Source: UBA11986 sp031402435
Lineage (GTDB): Bacteria > Bacteroidota > Ignavibacteria > UBA10030 > UBA6906
Reading direction: 5' to 3'
Assembly: GCA_031402435.1 (NCBI GenBank)
Contig: JANNSJ010000049.1
Coordinates: forward strand, 16,096-80,095
Length of the DNA: 64,000 bases
How positions within the stretch are numbered: the first letter of the stretch is position 1; each line of letters opens with the position of its first letter. The position numbers were made by a program, and so were the translations under genes. The notes beneath the pieces are model-generated. The model was not told the origin of the DNA, did no database searches, and saw only the letters and a list, made by a program, of their open reading frames with translations. Positions 7,277 through 16,788 of the stretch are shown here, in pieces.

Positions 7277-8368
7277 TTATCCCTTTCGATCAAATGTGAA
7301 TTGCAAGAGAATATCTTTGCCAAGCCGCTGAGTGAAATCCGGAATACCCGATATTGTCAGTGGCCGACGAATTGCGGGAACACCTTCTCCAAATACTTGG
7401 GGAGAGATTAAAATGCTTAGGGTATCAACCGGACCATACTTCAGGAACTGGGTAAATACATCGCTTCCGCCTTCAACCAATATGGAAGCGATATTCATTT
7501 GATAAAGACAATCCATTACTCCATCGAGGTTAAATCTCTTATCTTTTGTTGTAATAGGAATTACGGTGACCCCATTTAATGTTATTTCTCTTCTCTTCTT
7601 CTCTTGCTTTGTGGCTTCCCGTTCATCCACAAATAGAATAACTCTTCGTGTTGCCGTTGTTTTCAAAACACGCGCATGAAGATCAATCGAAAAACTTCCG
7701 TCGAGAATTACAACTACCGGGCTCCTTCCTTTGACCAGTCTGGTCGTCAGTAACGGGTCATCGGCCTGAACGGTTCCGGCACCAACAAGAATGGCATCGT
7801 GCTCCACCCTCCACGTATGCACCATCCTCTGCGCTTCTGACCCGGAGATTTGTGTTGAAGCCCCTTCGCGTAATGCAATTTTACCATCCAATGTCTGGGC
7901 AATCTTCACATGAACGAACGGACGCCTCTTTGTTATGTAGGTAATGAATGATCGATTGAGTTGTTCAGCTTCCTGCCGAAGCACTCCGGAGATAACCTTC
8001 ACGCCGGATTTGCGGAGCTTCCGAATTCCCCTGCCGGAGACAAGAGGATTTGGATCCTTCATCGCCACGACAACTGTCGGAATTCGTGCCTCGGCAACGA
8101 AGTCTGCACACGGTGGAGTCTTACCGTGGTGAGAGCACGGCTCAAGATTTACGTACAGCGTTGTCTCTCGTGTGTTTCCCTTGTATGAGCGAAGACACTC
8201 GACTTCGGCGTGCGGACCACCAAACCGGCGATGCCATCCTTTTGCAACAATACGATTCTCTTTGACCAGTACCGCACCAACGAGCGGATTGGGGCTCACA
8301 GAGCCTTTCCCCTTTTGGGCCAGCCTGAAACACTCGGCCATGAATTGCTCGTGGTTTGTTCTACTCAT
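7277..8368 (-). CDS. ribD: Bifunctional riboflavin biosynthesis deaminase/reductase RibD
   Basis: Catalyses the second and third steps of riboflavin synthesis: deamination of diaminohydroxyphosphoribosylaminopyrimidine, then NADPH reduction of the ribosyl chain. Of the 363 residues, the first 145 form the zinc deaminase domain (PHAEVECL; EPCSHHGKTPPC). The rest is the DHFR-like reductase domain (FVHVKIAQTLDGKIA ... LVEGGSDVFTQFL). No FMN riboswitch was recognised in the 90 nt upstream, which are filled by the terminator of the preceding unit. It is followed closely by ribE. Confidence 0.95.
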   Translation of the reverse strand: MSRTNHEQFMAECFRLAQKGKGSVSPNPLVGAVLVKENRIVAKGWHRRFGGPHAEVECLRSYKGNTRETTLYVNLEPCSHHGKTPPCADFVAEARIPTVVVAMKDPNPLVSGRGIRKLRKSGVKVISGVLRQEAEQLNRSFITYITKRRPFVHVKIAQTLDGKIALREGASTQISGSEAQRMVHTWRVEHDAILVGAGTVQADDPLLTTRLVKGRSPVVVILDGSFSIDLHARVLKTTATRRVILFVDEREATKQEKKRREITLNGVTVIPITTKDKRFNLDGVMDCLYQMNIASILVEGGSDVFTQFLKYGPVDTLSILISPQVFGEGVPAIRRPLTISGIPDFTQRLGKDILLQFTFDRKG

Positions 8369-8384
8369 CGTTTGTCTTCAAGTA

Positions 8385-8428
8385 GAAAAGACATCACGAG
8401 ACTCCATATGCAGCAGAGTCGTGATGTC
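8385..8428 (-). terminator. Rho-independent terminator after the Gfo/Idh gene
   Basis: On the - strand, GACATCACGACTC and GAGTCTCGTGATGTC form a long stem with one bulge, then TTTTCT. It closes the transcript running from the TonB receptor through dxs and separates it from ribD. Confidence 0.8.
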
Positions 8429-8458
8429 CTTCAAGTGCTCATCAGCCTCAATACTGGA

Positions 8459-9463
8459 TTAGTTGACCGGTACTTCCTTGCCGGTGCGAACTGATTTGTA
8501 GACCGCTTCGACAATTTTCATGCGTTGCACTGCTTCGTCCGCTGTTGAGATCACCGGGTGGACATCCTTCACGGCGCCGAGGAAGTGCTTCAATTCATTC
8601 TCGTAGGAACGTTTGAACAGGTGTTGGTGTGCCTCCATCTTTGCCGGGGCAAGGTTCACAACATTGCCATGAAGCTCCTTGTTGATGCGGAGAGGGTTCA
8701 GGCTTGCCGTTCCATCTGTCCCAAAGATATTGCAGTAGTAGACATCGTCTGCCACGTGCATAGACCAGCTCACCTCAATGTTTATGAGTGATCCATTCTT
8801 CATGGTAATGTTGACACACGAAGTATCTTCGACCTGTTTGGTTGTATGATGGAAATTCGTTGCACTGACCCGTTTCGCATCGGGGTAGCCCATCATCCAA
8901 AAAGCCATATCAAGCATGACGATACCAAGATCAAGGAATACTCCGCCTCCGGATTTCTCCTTTTGGGTCAGCCATGCGTTGTCATTACTTTTCCTTCTAA
9001 GCCACCCCACTTTTGTATAGAACACTTTGCCCAGTTCCTTCCCCTCCAGGAAGCTCTTGAGAATCATCGTATCCGGTCTGAACCGGTGATTCATCCCTAC
9101 CATAAGCTTTCTTTTACTCTGCTTCACAGCCTCCGCGATGGCGACTGCCTCGTCATATTTGCGCGCAATGGGTTTTTCCACGAGAACATCCTTGCCAGCT
9201 TTCAATGCAGCAATGGCAACGTCCTTGTGTGAATCCGTTGAAGTGGAGATGATCACCGCATCGATCTGCTCACTGTCCAGCATCTGCGCCACATCCGTGT
9301 AGAGTGATTTGATCCCAAACTTCTCCGCAACGAGCCGGCCGCGGGATTTGTCACGATCGCACACCGCAACAATTTCTGCCTCGGCGAGTTTACTAAGAAT
9401 AGGAAGGTGAATGACCTGGGCCACCCACCCTAATCCAACAATCCCAAGCCTGACTTTTTCCAT
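8459..9463 (-). CDS. Gfo/Idh/MocA-family NAD(P)-dependent oxidoreductase
   Basis: A 334-residue cytosolic dehydrogenase of the glucose-fructose oxidoreductase/inositol dehydrogenase family. The N-terminal Rossmann domain begins KVRLGIVGLGWVAQVIHLP. The family lysine is in VEKPIARKYDEA (EKP motif, about residue 97), and the C-terminal alpha/beta domain has the GGGVFLDLGIVMLDMAFW stretch. The substrate, usually a sugar or inositol, cannot be read from the sequence. It is the last gene of the unit, 24 nt after dxs and before a strong terminator. Confidence 0.88.
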   Translation of the reverse strand: MEKVRLGIVGLGWVAQVIHLPILSKLAEAEIVAVCDRDKSRGRLVAEKFGIKSLYTDVAQMLDSEQIDAVIISTSTDSHKDVAIAALKAGKDVLVEKPIARKYDEAVAIAEAVKQSKRKLMVGMNHRFRPDTMILKSFLEGKELGKVFYTKVGWLRRKSNDNAWLTQKEKSGGGVFLDLGIVMLDMAFWMMGYPDAKRVSATNFHHTTKQVEDTSCVNITMKNGSLINIEVSWSMHVADDVYYCNIFGTDGTASLNPLRINKELHGNVVNLAPAKMEAHQHLFKRSYENELKHFLGAVKDVHPVISTADEAVQRMKIVEAVYKSVRTGKEVPVN

Positions 9464-9487
9464 ACTAGAATAATTGAGATGACGATT

Positions 9488-11422
9488 TCAAGAGACAAGA
9501 ACTCCTGCAGCACGATGCGTGTCAGTACGACTGGAGGCAAGAAACTCCTTCACAACTTCTACTATTCCCGGAGCGTCGAGGAAGACATCTCTGTACAATT
9601 CAGCGGGTGTTCCATGGTCAATAAATCGGTCGGGTATTCCATGAATCTTCAATCTGATCAACTTGGTTGCCCTTGATGCATAATACTCAGCAACAGCACT
9701 TCCCATTCCTCCTGTGACAACATTGTCTTCAATCGTGACAATATGAGTGAATCGTTCGGCGAGGCGATCCAACAGTTTGTCATCGATGGGTTTTACGAAA
9801 CGCATGTTCACAACCTCAGCCGAGATCTCATGTTGTTCGAGCATCCCTGCTGCTTTCAGGGCGGGCTGCACCATTGCACCGACTGCGATCAATGCTACAT
9901 CGTGGCCGGTACGAAGGGTTTCTCCCCGTCCAATTTGTAACTTCGTGAAGGTACTGTTGAGCGGCATCCCGACTCCCGTTCCACGAGGATAACGCATCGC
10001 AATCGGACCGTTCTCGTACATGACGGCAGTGTAGAGCATATCCCGTAGTTCATTTTCATCTTTTGGAGCCATCACCACCATGCCGGGAATCAACCTGAGA
10101 TATGTAAGGTCGAAGGCACCATGGTGCGTCGGCCCATCTGCTCCCACGAGACCCGCACGATCGAGGATGAATACAACATGGAGATGCTGAAGAGCAACGT
10201 CATGGATAATCTGGTCGAATGCACGTTGCAAAAATGTTGAATAGATGGCTGCCACCGGTATGCATCCCTGCGTTGCAAGGCCTGCTGCGAATGTAACAGC
10301 ATGTTGCTCAGCGATCCCGACATCATAGAACTGGTCAGGCAGTACTTGTTGAAGTTGGTCGAGCCCGGTACCGTCTGGCATCGCTGCCGTGATGCCAACG
10401 ATCTTTGGATTCTGCTTTGCAAGATCGACCAGCGCTGATCCAAACACTTTGGTATACGCCGGGGCTGATTCAACTTTCTTGGGTGAAACGCCGGTGATCT
10501 TATCGAACGGCGTGACACCATGAAGCCTCTGCACATCCGCCTCTGCCGGTTTGTAACCCTTCCCCTTCTGTGTATTCACATGAACAAGAATGGGGCCGGG
10601 ATAGCCCTTCACGTGCTGAAAAATCTTGACAAGTTGCGCAACGTTGTGCCCATTGATCGGGCCAAAGTATCGAAAGCCCAACGCTTCAAACAACATCCCT
10701 GGAGTCACAACAACCTTGATTCCTTCTTCCAATCGTGACGCGACATGCCGAATCCGATCACCCCAAACATCAAGCTTCGTTGTCAACTGATAGACGTTCG
10801 ATTTGAACCTGTTGTAGGAAGGGTTCGAGATGATCTGTGTAAAGTAATTGGAGATTGCCCACACGTTTGGTGCAATCGACATGTTATTGTCATTCAAGAC
10901 AACGATCATATCCTTCTTCATAATGCCGGCATTGTTCATTCCCTCATACACCATACCACCGGTCATCGACCCGTCACCCACGATTGCAACGACTTTGTAT
11001 TTTTCGTTCATCCGTTCGCGAGCTGCCACCATCCCGAGCGCGGCAGAAATAGCCGTGCTTGCATGGCCGGCACCAAACGTATCGTATTCGCTTTCGGTGC
11101 GTTTTAGGAATCCGCTTAACCCGCCGTACTGGCGAATGGTGTGTAAACGGTCTTTTCTGCTTGTAAGAATTTTGTGCGGATACGCCTGGTGCCCGACGTC
11201 CCACACGAGCTTATCGGTTGGCGTCTCAAATACGTAGTGCAATGCCACGGAGAGTTCAACGGTACCAAGCCCTGCGCCCAGATGCCCACCTGTTTTCGAG
11301 ACGATATCAATCAGGAACTGCCGCACATCATTGCTCAATGCCTTCAACTCGGCAGCCGGAAGCTCCCTGATGTCTGCAGGAATATTCACCCTGTCAAGGT
11401 ATGGATACTGTGATTCATTCAT
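9488..11422 (-). CDS. dxs: 1-deoxy-D-xylulose-5-phosphate synthase
   Basis: Thiamine-diphosphate enzyme that condenses pyruvate and glyceraldehyde 3-phosphate, the entry and usual control step of the MEP isoprenoid pathway. The 644-residue protein shows DVGHQAYPHKIL, the ThDP motif GDGSMTGGMVYEGMNNAG with the closing NDN, and the transketolase pyrimidine-domain stretch DVGIAEQHAVTFAAG. The ATG overlaps the xseB stop (ATGA). Linkage of xseA-xseB-dxs is seen in many bacteria, so the order is conserved rather than chance. Confidence 0.97.
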   Translation of the reverse strand: MNESQYPYLDRVNIPADIRELPAAELKALSNDVRQFLIDIVSKTGGHLGAGLGTVELSVALHYVFETPTDKLVWDVGHQAYPHKILTSRKDRLHTIRQYGGLSGFLKRTESEYDTFGAGHASTAISAALGMVAARERMNEKYKVVAIVGDGSMTGGMVYEGMNNAGIMKKDMIVVLNDNNMSIAPNVWAISNYFTQIISNPSYNRFKSNVYQLTTKLDVWGDRIRHVASRLEEGIKVVVTPGMLFEALGFRYFGPINGHNVAQLVKIFQHVKGYPGPILVHVNTQKGKGYKPAEADVQRLHGVTPFDKITGVSPKKVESAPAYTKVFGSALVDLAKQNPKIVGITAAMPDGTGLDQLQQVLPDQFYDVGIAEQHAVTFAAGLATQGCIPVAAIYSTFLQRAFDQIIHDVALQHLHVVFILDRAGLVGADGPTHHGAFDLTYLRLIPGMVVMAPKDENELRDMLYTAVMYENGPIAMRYPRGTGVGMPLNSTFTKLQIGRGETLRTGHDVALIAVGAMVQPALKAAGMLEQHEISAEVVNMRFVKPIDDKLLDRLAERFTHIVTIEDNVVTGGMGSAVAEYYASRATKLIRLKIHGIPDRFIDHGTPAELYRDVFLDAPGIVEVVKEFLASSRTDTHRAAGVLVS

Positions 11423-11658
11423 TCGGCTTCTTGATCCAGAAATTGGAAATTGCCATCGATGTCTTTGCTTAGTTTCTTCAGTTTCAACTCAGCTTGTGTC
11501 AATTTGGTAATACACGCCTTTGACAGCGTGAGCCCCTCTTCATACATCTTGATGGAATCCTCGAGGGGAACCTCTCCTTGTTCGAGCTTTGTGACAAGTT
11601 CTTCAAGCCTTAGCAAGGATTCTTCAAATGTCTGTTTCTGGGGGTTTTTGGATGTCAT
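11419..11658 (-). CDS. xseB: Exodeoxyribonuclease VII small subunit
   Basis: Small helical subunit (79 residues) that binds XseA to form the single-strand-specific exonuclease VII. It shows the family pattern FEESLLRLEELVTKLEQGE followed by PLEDSIKMYEEGLTLSKAC. It lies between xseA (11 nt away) and dxs (4-nt overlap). Confidence 0.94.
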   Translation of the reverse strand: MTSKNPQKQTFEESLLRLEELVTKLEQGEVPLEDSIKMYEEGLTLSKACITKLTQAELKLKKLSKDIDGNFQFLDQEAE

Positions 11659-11669
11659 CTCCGATCACG

Positions 11670-12857
11670 TTACAATATTTTTGAAGGAACAACACCATCA
11701 CTAAACTTGATTTCAATCTTGTCGCCGGTGTCAAGTTCTGTAGCGGAACCAACCACTTCATTGCCTCGCAACACCATCGTGTATCCGCGTTTCAGTACCA
11801 ATGCAGGGTCCAGTGCCGCAATGCGATGATGCAGCGATTGCGATGATGAGTGCAATAATGCGAGACGATGAGACATTGCTGATGACAGTCCACGATCAAG
11901 TTCATCAACGCGCTGGCTGTACTGACGGAGGAGGTCAATCGGTTTGTTGAACGAGTAAGTTTGCAGAAGGTGTCGAACGTGCTTTTTGCGATGAATCAGC
12001 ATGGTGGTCATCGTTTCGTGGATAGTATACCAATAATCACGCACATTTGCAAGAACGGCATTTCTGTCACGAACCACCAATTCTGCGGCGGCTGAGGGTG
12101 TTGGCGCCCGAAGATCGGCAACGAAATCGGCAATGGTGAAATCGATTTCATGCCCTACGGCACTCACCACAGGAACTTCTGAATTGAAAATGGCGCGTGC
12201 AACCCGCTCATCGTTGAATGCCCACAAGTCCTCAATTGAACCCCCTCCCCTTCCAACGATCATCACATCGATTCCTCCCACACGGTTAAGATCATCGATT
12301 CCATTGACGATGTCATTCGCCGCTCCGGCACCTTGCATTGTGGCAGGCCGAAAGATGACCTCGATTGCCGGGAACCGACGCCGGAGGATATTCAACATAT
12401 CGTGAAGCACAGCGCCGGTTGGCGACGTGATGATGCCGATACGTTCGGGATAGTACGGCAACGGTTTTTTGTGTTCGGGATCGAACAGCCCTTCAGCAGC
12501 CAACTTGCGCTTGAGGTATTCGAACGCTACCTGAAGCTCACCGATGCCGGCAAGTCTGATGCTTGACACTTCAATCTGGTACGCTCCTCGAACTTCGTAC
12601 AGCGTGAGTCGGCCGGTGATGACAACCTTCATGCCATCCTCCGCCTGGAAGGTAAGAGCATGTGCTCGGCTCCGCCATACTACAGCAGAGAGTTGAGCCC
12701 CTTCGTCTTTGAGCGTAAAGTAAATGTGCCCCGATGTGTGACGCTTGAAGTTGGAAATCTCCCCTTGTATTACAAGAGATGTGAAGGAACTTTCTAATGA
12801 ATGCTTGATCCGGCGTGTGATTTCCGTAACAGTAAGAGCGAGAGGTTCGAGTGTCAT
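11670..12857 (-). CDS. xseA: Exodeoxyribonuclease VII large subunit
   Basis: Catalytic subunit of exonuclease VII, which degrades single-stranded DNA to oligonucleotides in repair. Of the 395 residues, the N-terminal OB-fold covers roughly 5-100 (VIQGEISNFKRHTSGHIYFTLKD). The nuclease core follows with ITSPTGAVLHDML, VGRGGGSIEDLWAFNDE and VSAVGHEIDFTIADFVADLRAPTPSAAAE. A coiled-coil region and a C-terminal tail (LKRGYTMV) complete it. It starts 15 nt after the TonB-dependent receptor. Confidence 0.96.
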   Translation of the reverse strand: MTLEPLALTVTEITRRIKHSLESSFTSLVIQGEISNFKRHTSGHIYFTLKDEGAQLSAVVWRSRAHALTFQAEDGMKVVITGRLTLYEVRGAYQIEVSSIRLAGIGELQVAFEYLKRKLAAEGLFDPEHKKPLPYYPERIGIITSPTGAVLHDMLNILRRRFPAIEVIFRPATMQGAGAANDIVNGIDDLNRVGGIDVMIVGRGGGSIEDLWAFNDERVARAIFNSEVPVVSAVGHEIDFTIADFVADLRAPTPSAAAELVVRDRNAVLANVRDYWYTIHETMTTMLIHRKKHVRHLLQTYSFNKPIDLLRQYSQRVDELDRGLSSAMSHRLALLHSSSQSLHHRIAALDPALVLKRGYTMVLRGNEVVGSATELDTGDKIEIKFSDGVVPSKIL

Positions 12858-12872
12858 AGGTCTGGAAAAATG

Positions 12873-15398
12873 TCAGAAGCGAACGGAGAATCCGAGAGTT
12901 GGCAGAATGGGGAACATGGTAACGGCATTCTGACCAACGGTAAGGTCATCATTGATGAACTGACGATACGAGAGAACATTCTGATTATTGTATGCGTTAA
13001 TGACATCAAGGTAGAAGCTCCAATCGAGTCCCCAATAGTCAGCTGCTGCTGTAAGGCGAATGTCGAGCCGATGGTATGCGGGCAACCGTGCAGCGAATTT
13101 GTTCGCGTCGCCTCCACGATCAATGTCGAAGATGACATTGCCTCGAACGTCTGTTTCGATGACACGCGTTGGGATGCCATTCTGTGTAACCTCGATGATT
13201 CGGGGCTTGATGCCTGCAACCGGTGTGTATGGAAAGTTTGTCCCATGTCTCCAACGCACACCGACATTAAACCATGAGCTGACCTTGTAGTCCAGAACAA
13301 GATTGAACGTATGCAGTTGGTCAAATCGGAATGGCGTCGTAATACCGTCACGTACCCGTTGTGCCTTTGCCAAAGAATATCCGATCCACCCTGAAAGGCG
13401 ACTGTTCGGGGCAAGGTTCTTCTTCTCAAGAAGGAGTTCAAATCCATACGATCTGCCCGTTGCCCCGTTGATCGGATTGGTGCTGATCGAATCGCCGCGG
13501 GTTGCAACCGGATTTGTCCAGCCGGACCGGCGGCGAATATCTTGCCCGGGTATTGAGGATGTGGAATAGATTGTCCCCGAGAGATACTGCTGCACAATCA
13601 CATCATCAAACTTCTTAAAGTATGTCTCAACTTTGATCTGCCATTCTGCATTCAGCCATCGCTCAACTCCGAGAACATAGTGTTGTGCCCTCTCTGCATT
13701 GAGCTTTCCGACCGCAGCGTTCGTAAGATCAAGGAAACCACTCTGGTCAAGGAGTTTTTCATAACCGGGAGATTGATAGTACATCCCCCATGCCGCTCGT
13801 AATGTGGTGATTGGATCGAGGCCGACCAACGCATTTAGGCGTGGTGCGAGGTATCCCTTTTTCAAGATGCCAAAGTAATCGAACCGGAGGCCTGGTTGAA
13901 TAGTGAGAATATCTGTAACTCGGATTTTATCTTGCGCATAGAGATTGAACCGCTGGTAACTCTTGTCCTGTATAAAATCATCCACAAGAGGAATATTCCG
14001 CGAGATGAGAATAGCCCGGAAGACCGGATCGGGACGGAAATGCCATACTAACGAGGTCTTGAGAAAATCAATTCCGGTTCCGCATTCCAAGGTGTGACTG
14101 TCACCGATCACCGTGATCTCATTCTTCAGTGAGTATTTCCTGAAGATGTACCGTGAATCGAATTCGACATTGAAGAAGCGTATGCCGGTCGTGTCCTGGC
14201 CGGTGTAGAGTTCACGGTTCAATGATGGGTCAAGAAATTCTCCACCGAACTCTGAATCCCCGCTGTTGCGGTACCATGAGAAGCTAAGCTTGGACAGAAA
14301 TTTGTCAGCCGGAAGGTAGTGCCAGGCAATGCCCGCAACATTGTTGGTCGAAATATCAGAAACACTGACGCTATCCGGTTCTTTGCGTTCAGGGCCGGAG
14401 ATGATGTCAACTCCATCCCGGCTGAACAGCATGTTTGCGATGATCTTATGGTCGGGTGAAGGTTCAAGCACGAATTTGGTTTGGATGTCTGAGAAGTTCG
14501 GGAATGCAACATCTCCTTTCACTAATCCTGCGCTCTTGGCAATCGGAGCGAGGATGAGATCATAATAGGTTCTTCGTGCAGAGATGACATACGAACCGTT
14601 CATTGAGAATGGCGAGCGACCGTGGAGAACAAGGTTGGCATTGGTGATGCTCGCATTCAAGCTTCCCACAATCGACTTTGATTCGTCTCCCTCGCGGTTA
14701 CGAACATCAAGAACTGCCGAGAGTCTGTCACCGTATTTTGCCGGGAAACCGCCGGTGATAAGACTGATCTCTGATGCCGTTTCAGGATTGAACATGCTTA
14801 TGAGTCCATAAAGCCGATATGGGTTGAAGACTTCAATATCGTCCATGATGATCAGATTTTGATCCGGACCACTGCCTCTGACGATGAGTTGTGAACTGAA
14901 ATCGCTGGGAGACAGCACGCCGGGCAGTGCCTGTAGTGTTCGAAGTACATCCTCGCCAACGCCTGCAAGGGTTTTGGCACGGACTGGCGCTACGGAGAGG
15001 AGGCTGGGTCGAACATCCTCCCTCCTCCTGGCTCTTTCACCAGAAACCTGAATCTCACCCAAAGGAATTGCCGATTCACCAAGCGCTATCGTGATTCGAG
15101 TCGTTTTCTTTGCACCGATAATGATTCCTTCAAATCGGGCCTCTTCGTATCCCAAAAGTCGGGCAATGATTGTATAGCTACCAGGTGGGATCGACGTTAT
15201 TTCAAAGGTCCCAGAATCATCTGAATTGCTACCCCATTTTGTGCCATCAATCAATATCGATGCGAAGGGGAGTGTCTCCCCGCGGTCACGAGAAACAACG
15301 ATTCCAGCGAGTGCTCCGGAGGATTCTTCCTGTGCTGCGGAAACAAAGGAAAAAATGATAACAAAGAAAAACAGTCCACCAAGTCTTGAAATCTTCAT
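12873..15398 (-). CDS. TonB-dependent outer-membrane receptor with carboxypeptidase-regulatory-like N-domain
   Basis: A large outer-membrane transporter of 841 residues. The chosen ATG at 15398 gives a clean signal peptide (MKISRLGGLFFFVIIFSFVSAAQ); the frame is open for another 34 codons, which add an unrelated hydrophobic stretch. Residues about 30-110 form a carboxypeptidase-regulatory-like beta-sandwich (LAGIVVSRDRGETLPFASI). Next is the plug domain (RTLQALPGVLSPSDF ... IMDDIEVFNPYRLYG) and then the 22-strand barrel ending in Arg-Phe. There is no SusD partner or siderophore gene nearby, so the substrate is unknown. It leads a unit with xseA, xseB, dxs and the Gfo/Idh gene, all tightly spaced. 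Confidence 0.88.
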   Translation of the reverse strand: MKISRLGGLFFFVIIFSFVSAAQEESSGALAGIVVSRDRGETLPFASILIDGTKWGSNSDDSGTFEITSIPPGSYTIIARLLGYEEARFEGIIIGAKKTTRITIALGESAIPLGEIQVSGERARRREDVRPSLLSVAPVRAKTLAGVGEDVLRTLQALPGVLSPSDFSSQLIVRGSGPDQNLIIMDDIEVFNPYRLYGLISMFNPETASEISLITGGFPAKYGDRLSAVLDVRNREGDESKSIVGSLNASITNANLVLHGRSPFSMNGSYVISARRTYYDLILAPIAKSAGLVKGDVAFPNFSDIQTKFVLEPSPDHKIIANMLFSRDGVDIISGPERKEPDSVSVSDISTNNVAGIAWHYLPADKFLSKLSFSWYRNSGDSEFGGEFLDPSLNRELYTGQDTTGIRFFNVEFDSRYIFRKYSLKNEITVIGDSHTLECGTGIDFLKTSLVWHFRPDPVFRAILISRNIPLVDDFIQDKSYQRFNLYAQDKIRVTDILTIQPGLRFDYFGILKKGYLAPRLNALVGLDPITTLRAAWGMYYQSPGYEKLLDQSGFLDLTNAAVGKLNAERAQHYVLGVERWLNAEWQIKVETYFKKFDDVIVQQYLSGTIYSTSSIPGQDIRRRSGWTNPVATRGDSISTNPINGATGRSYGFELLLEKKNLAPNSRLSGWIGYSLAKAQRVRDGITTPFRFDQLHTFNLVLDYKVSSWFNVGVRWRHGTNFPYTPVAGIKPRIIEVTQNGIPTRVIETDVRGNVIFDIDRGGDANKFAARLPAYHRLDIRLTAAADYWGLDWSFYLDVINAYNNQNVLSYRQFINDDLTVGQNAVTMFPILPTLGFSVRF

Positions 15399-15432
15399 TG
15401 AGGAAGTATTTAGAGTGAATATTCTACATGCT

Positions 15433-15462
15433 AATATACAAAAAACGATAAACAGCAACCAA
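15433..15462 (-). promoter_or_regulatory. Candidate promoter of the TonB receptor unit
   Basis: On the - strand, TTGGTT (15462-15457) and TATATT (15438-15433) are 18 nt apart, 35 nt upstream of the receptor ATG. The -35 box is weak. Confidence 0.35.
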
Positions 15463-15529
15463 CAGCCATGTAACAGGAAATAGAGTGAAAGAGGTTCCAA
15501 TGGCTGGAGAGAAAGCTCCCTATCCTACT

Positions 15530-15558
15530 TTGCGTCACAATTCACAAATCTGTATATT
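15530..15558 (+). promoter_or_regulatory. Candidate sigma-70-type promoter of bshB1
   Basis: TTGCGT (15530-15535) and TATATT (15553-15558) are separated by 17 nt. The start codon lies 29 nt past the -10 box, with AAGGA as ribosome site. Confidence 0.5.
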
Positions 15559-15587
15559 GGCATTCACAATATCCGAAGGAATGATCT

Positions 15588-16307
15588 ATGAAGTTAGACG
15601 TTATGGCAATCGGCGCACACCCAGACGATATTGAGCTTGCCTGTGGTGGAACGATCATCAAACTTCTGAAGCAAGGGCGGAAAGTGGGAATCATTGACCT
15701 CACGGATGGGGAACTTGGAACAAGAGGATCACGCGAGATTCGGGCGAGAGAAGCAGAAGAAGCGACGAAACTGTTGGGTGTACATGTTCGCGAGGGCCTC
15801 GAGATGTCTGATGGGAATATTGTCAACTCATTAGAGAACCGTCTCAGCCTCATAACGGCCATAAGAAAGTTTAAGCCCGACGTTCTATTGTTCCCACATC
15901 ATACCGACAGGCATCCTGATCATGAACACGCTCACGTGTTGTGTCGCGAATCGTGGTTCTATTCCGGACTGGAGAAGATTGAAACCTCTGATAATAAGAT
16001 GAAGCAAGAGCCACATAGGCCTAGACATTACTATAGTTACATGCAATGGTTCGAGTTCATTCCGTCATTCATTGTCGACGTCACTGAAGAGTATTCACAA
16101 AGAATGGATGCGGTCAGAGCATTCGGGTCCCAGTTCCACGACCCATCGAGCAAGGAACGGGAAACCGTATTGAGCAGTCCAGAGTTTATGGAGATGCTCC
16201 GAACGCGGCTCGAATATTATGGGGATCGTATCGGGAGAAAATATGGCGAGCCGTTCTATTCTCCTTCCTTGCTTGGTGTGTCTGATCTGTTTTCTCTTGG
16301 ACTGTAG
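15588..16307 (+). CDS. bshB1: Bacillithiol biosynthesis deacetylase BshB1
   Basis: Zinc-dependent deacetylase (239 residues) that removes acetate from GlcNAc-malate, the second step in making the thiol bacillithiol. The PIG-L/LmbE motifs are clear: AIGAHPDDIELACGG near residue 8 and HHTDRHPDHEHA around residue 105, supplying the zinc ligands. The C-terminal GSQFHDPSSKERETVLSSPEF is typical of BshB1 rather than other LmbE members. It stands alone on the + strand with its own promoter; no bshA or bshC is in the window. Relatives in green sulfur bacteria use N-methyl-bacillithiol, which fits the taxonomy. Confidence 0.93.
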   Translation: MKLDVMAIGAHPDDIELACGGTIIKLLKQGRKVGIIDLTDGELGTRGSREIRAREAEEATKLLGVHVREGLEMSDGNIVNSLENRLSLITAIRKFKPDVLLFPHHTDRHPDHEHAHVLCRESWFYSGLEKIETSDNKMKQEPHRPRHYYSYMQWFEFIPSFIVDVTEEYSQRMDAVRAFGSQFHDPSSKERETVLSSPEFMEMLRTRLEYYGDRIGRKYGEPFYSPSLLGVSDLFSLGL

Positions 16308-16719
16308 CTCAGAAACTTCCATTCTGCCAACGCATGCCTAACATACACACATTCTGTACGCACTTTCCGATTGCCCTTTTCACCATGAGCCTGATCTTTG
16401 ACTTGATGGATCCTCTTACTCAACGACGATAAAGTTCAGAGCGTGAATTGCATTTCTTGCTTCATCACTTGCAATCCCACTTCTATTTTGGAGGACTTCA
16501 ACCCGCTCCTTTCACCCCATCAAACATGAAAGCTATCTACCTCGGCCTTGCTACTGTCTTGGTATCCTCATTTGGACTGGCGCCTGGCATGGCGGTGAGT
16601 TGGTTTACACGTTTGGCGTGGGTGTGCAAGCTTTGCACCGATGAAAAGTCGAAGAATCTTATTTGTATTGACCATGGTAATCATAAATAGAACAAGCGCT
16701 TAGGGGCGTATCCTCAAAC
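16308..16719. other. Intergenic region without a supported gene
   Basis: About 400 nt between two convergent units (bshB1 and ccmF). The only item of note is a 54-codon + strand frame at 16526-16690. Its first 23 residues resemble a signal peptide, but it has no close ribosome site and no family likeness. I see no RNA gene or repeat here. Confidence 0.5.
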
Positions 16720-16749
16720 AAAAGCCCATCATTGTTTTGATGGGCTTTT
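16720..16749. terminator. Bidirectional terminator between bshB1 and ccmF
   Basis: The perfect hairpin AAAAGCCCATCA/TGATGGGCTTTT has A-rich and T-rich flanks on both strands. It can stop the ccm transcript from the right and any transcript from bshB1. Confidence 0.8.
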
Positions 16750-16788
16750 GTTGAAGTTGCTTGCTACTCTATCTCTAGGATTAGGAAC

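Noticed and set aside
8369..8458. FMN riboswitch ahead of ribD
   Set aside because: The 90 nt hold the terminator of the preceding gene; none of the conserved RFN-element segments were seen.
12854..13597. 247-codon - strand frame inside the TonB receptor gene
   Set aside because: It overlaps the receptor in another frame, has low-complexity Ser/Arg composition and no domain; it is a shadow of the real gene.
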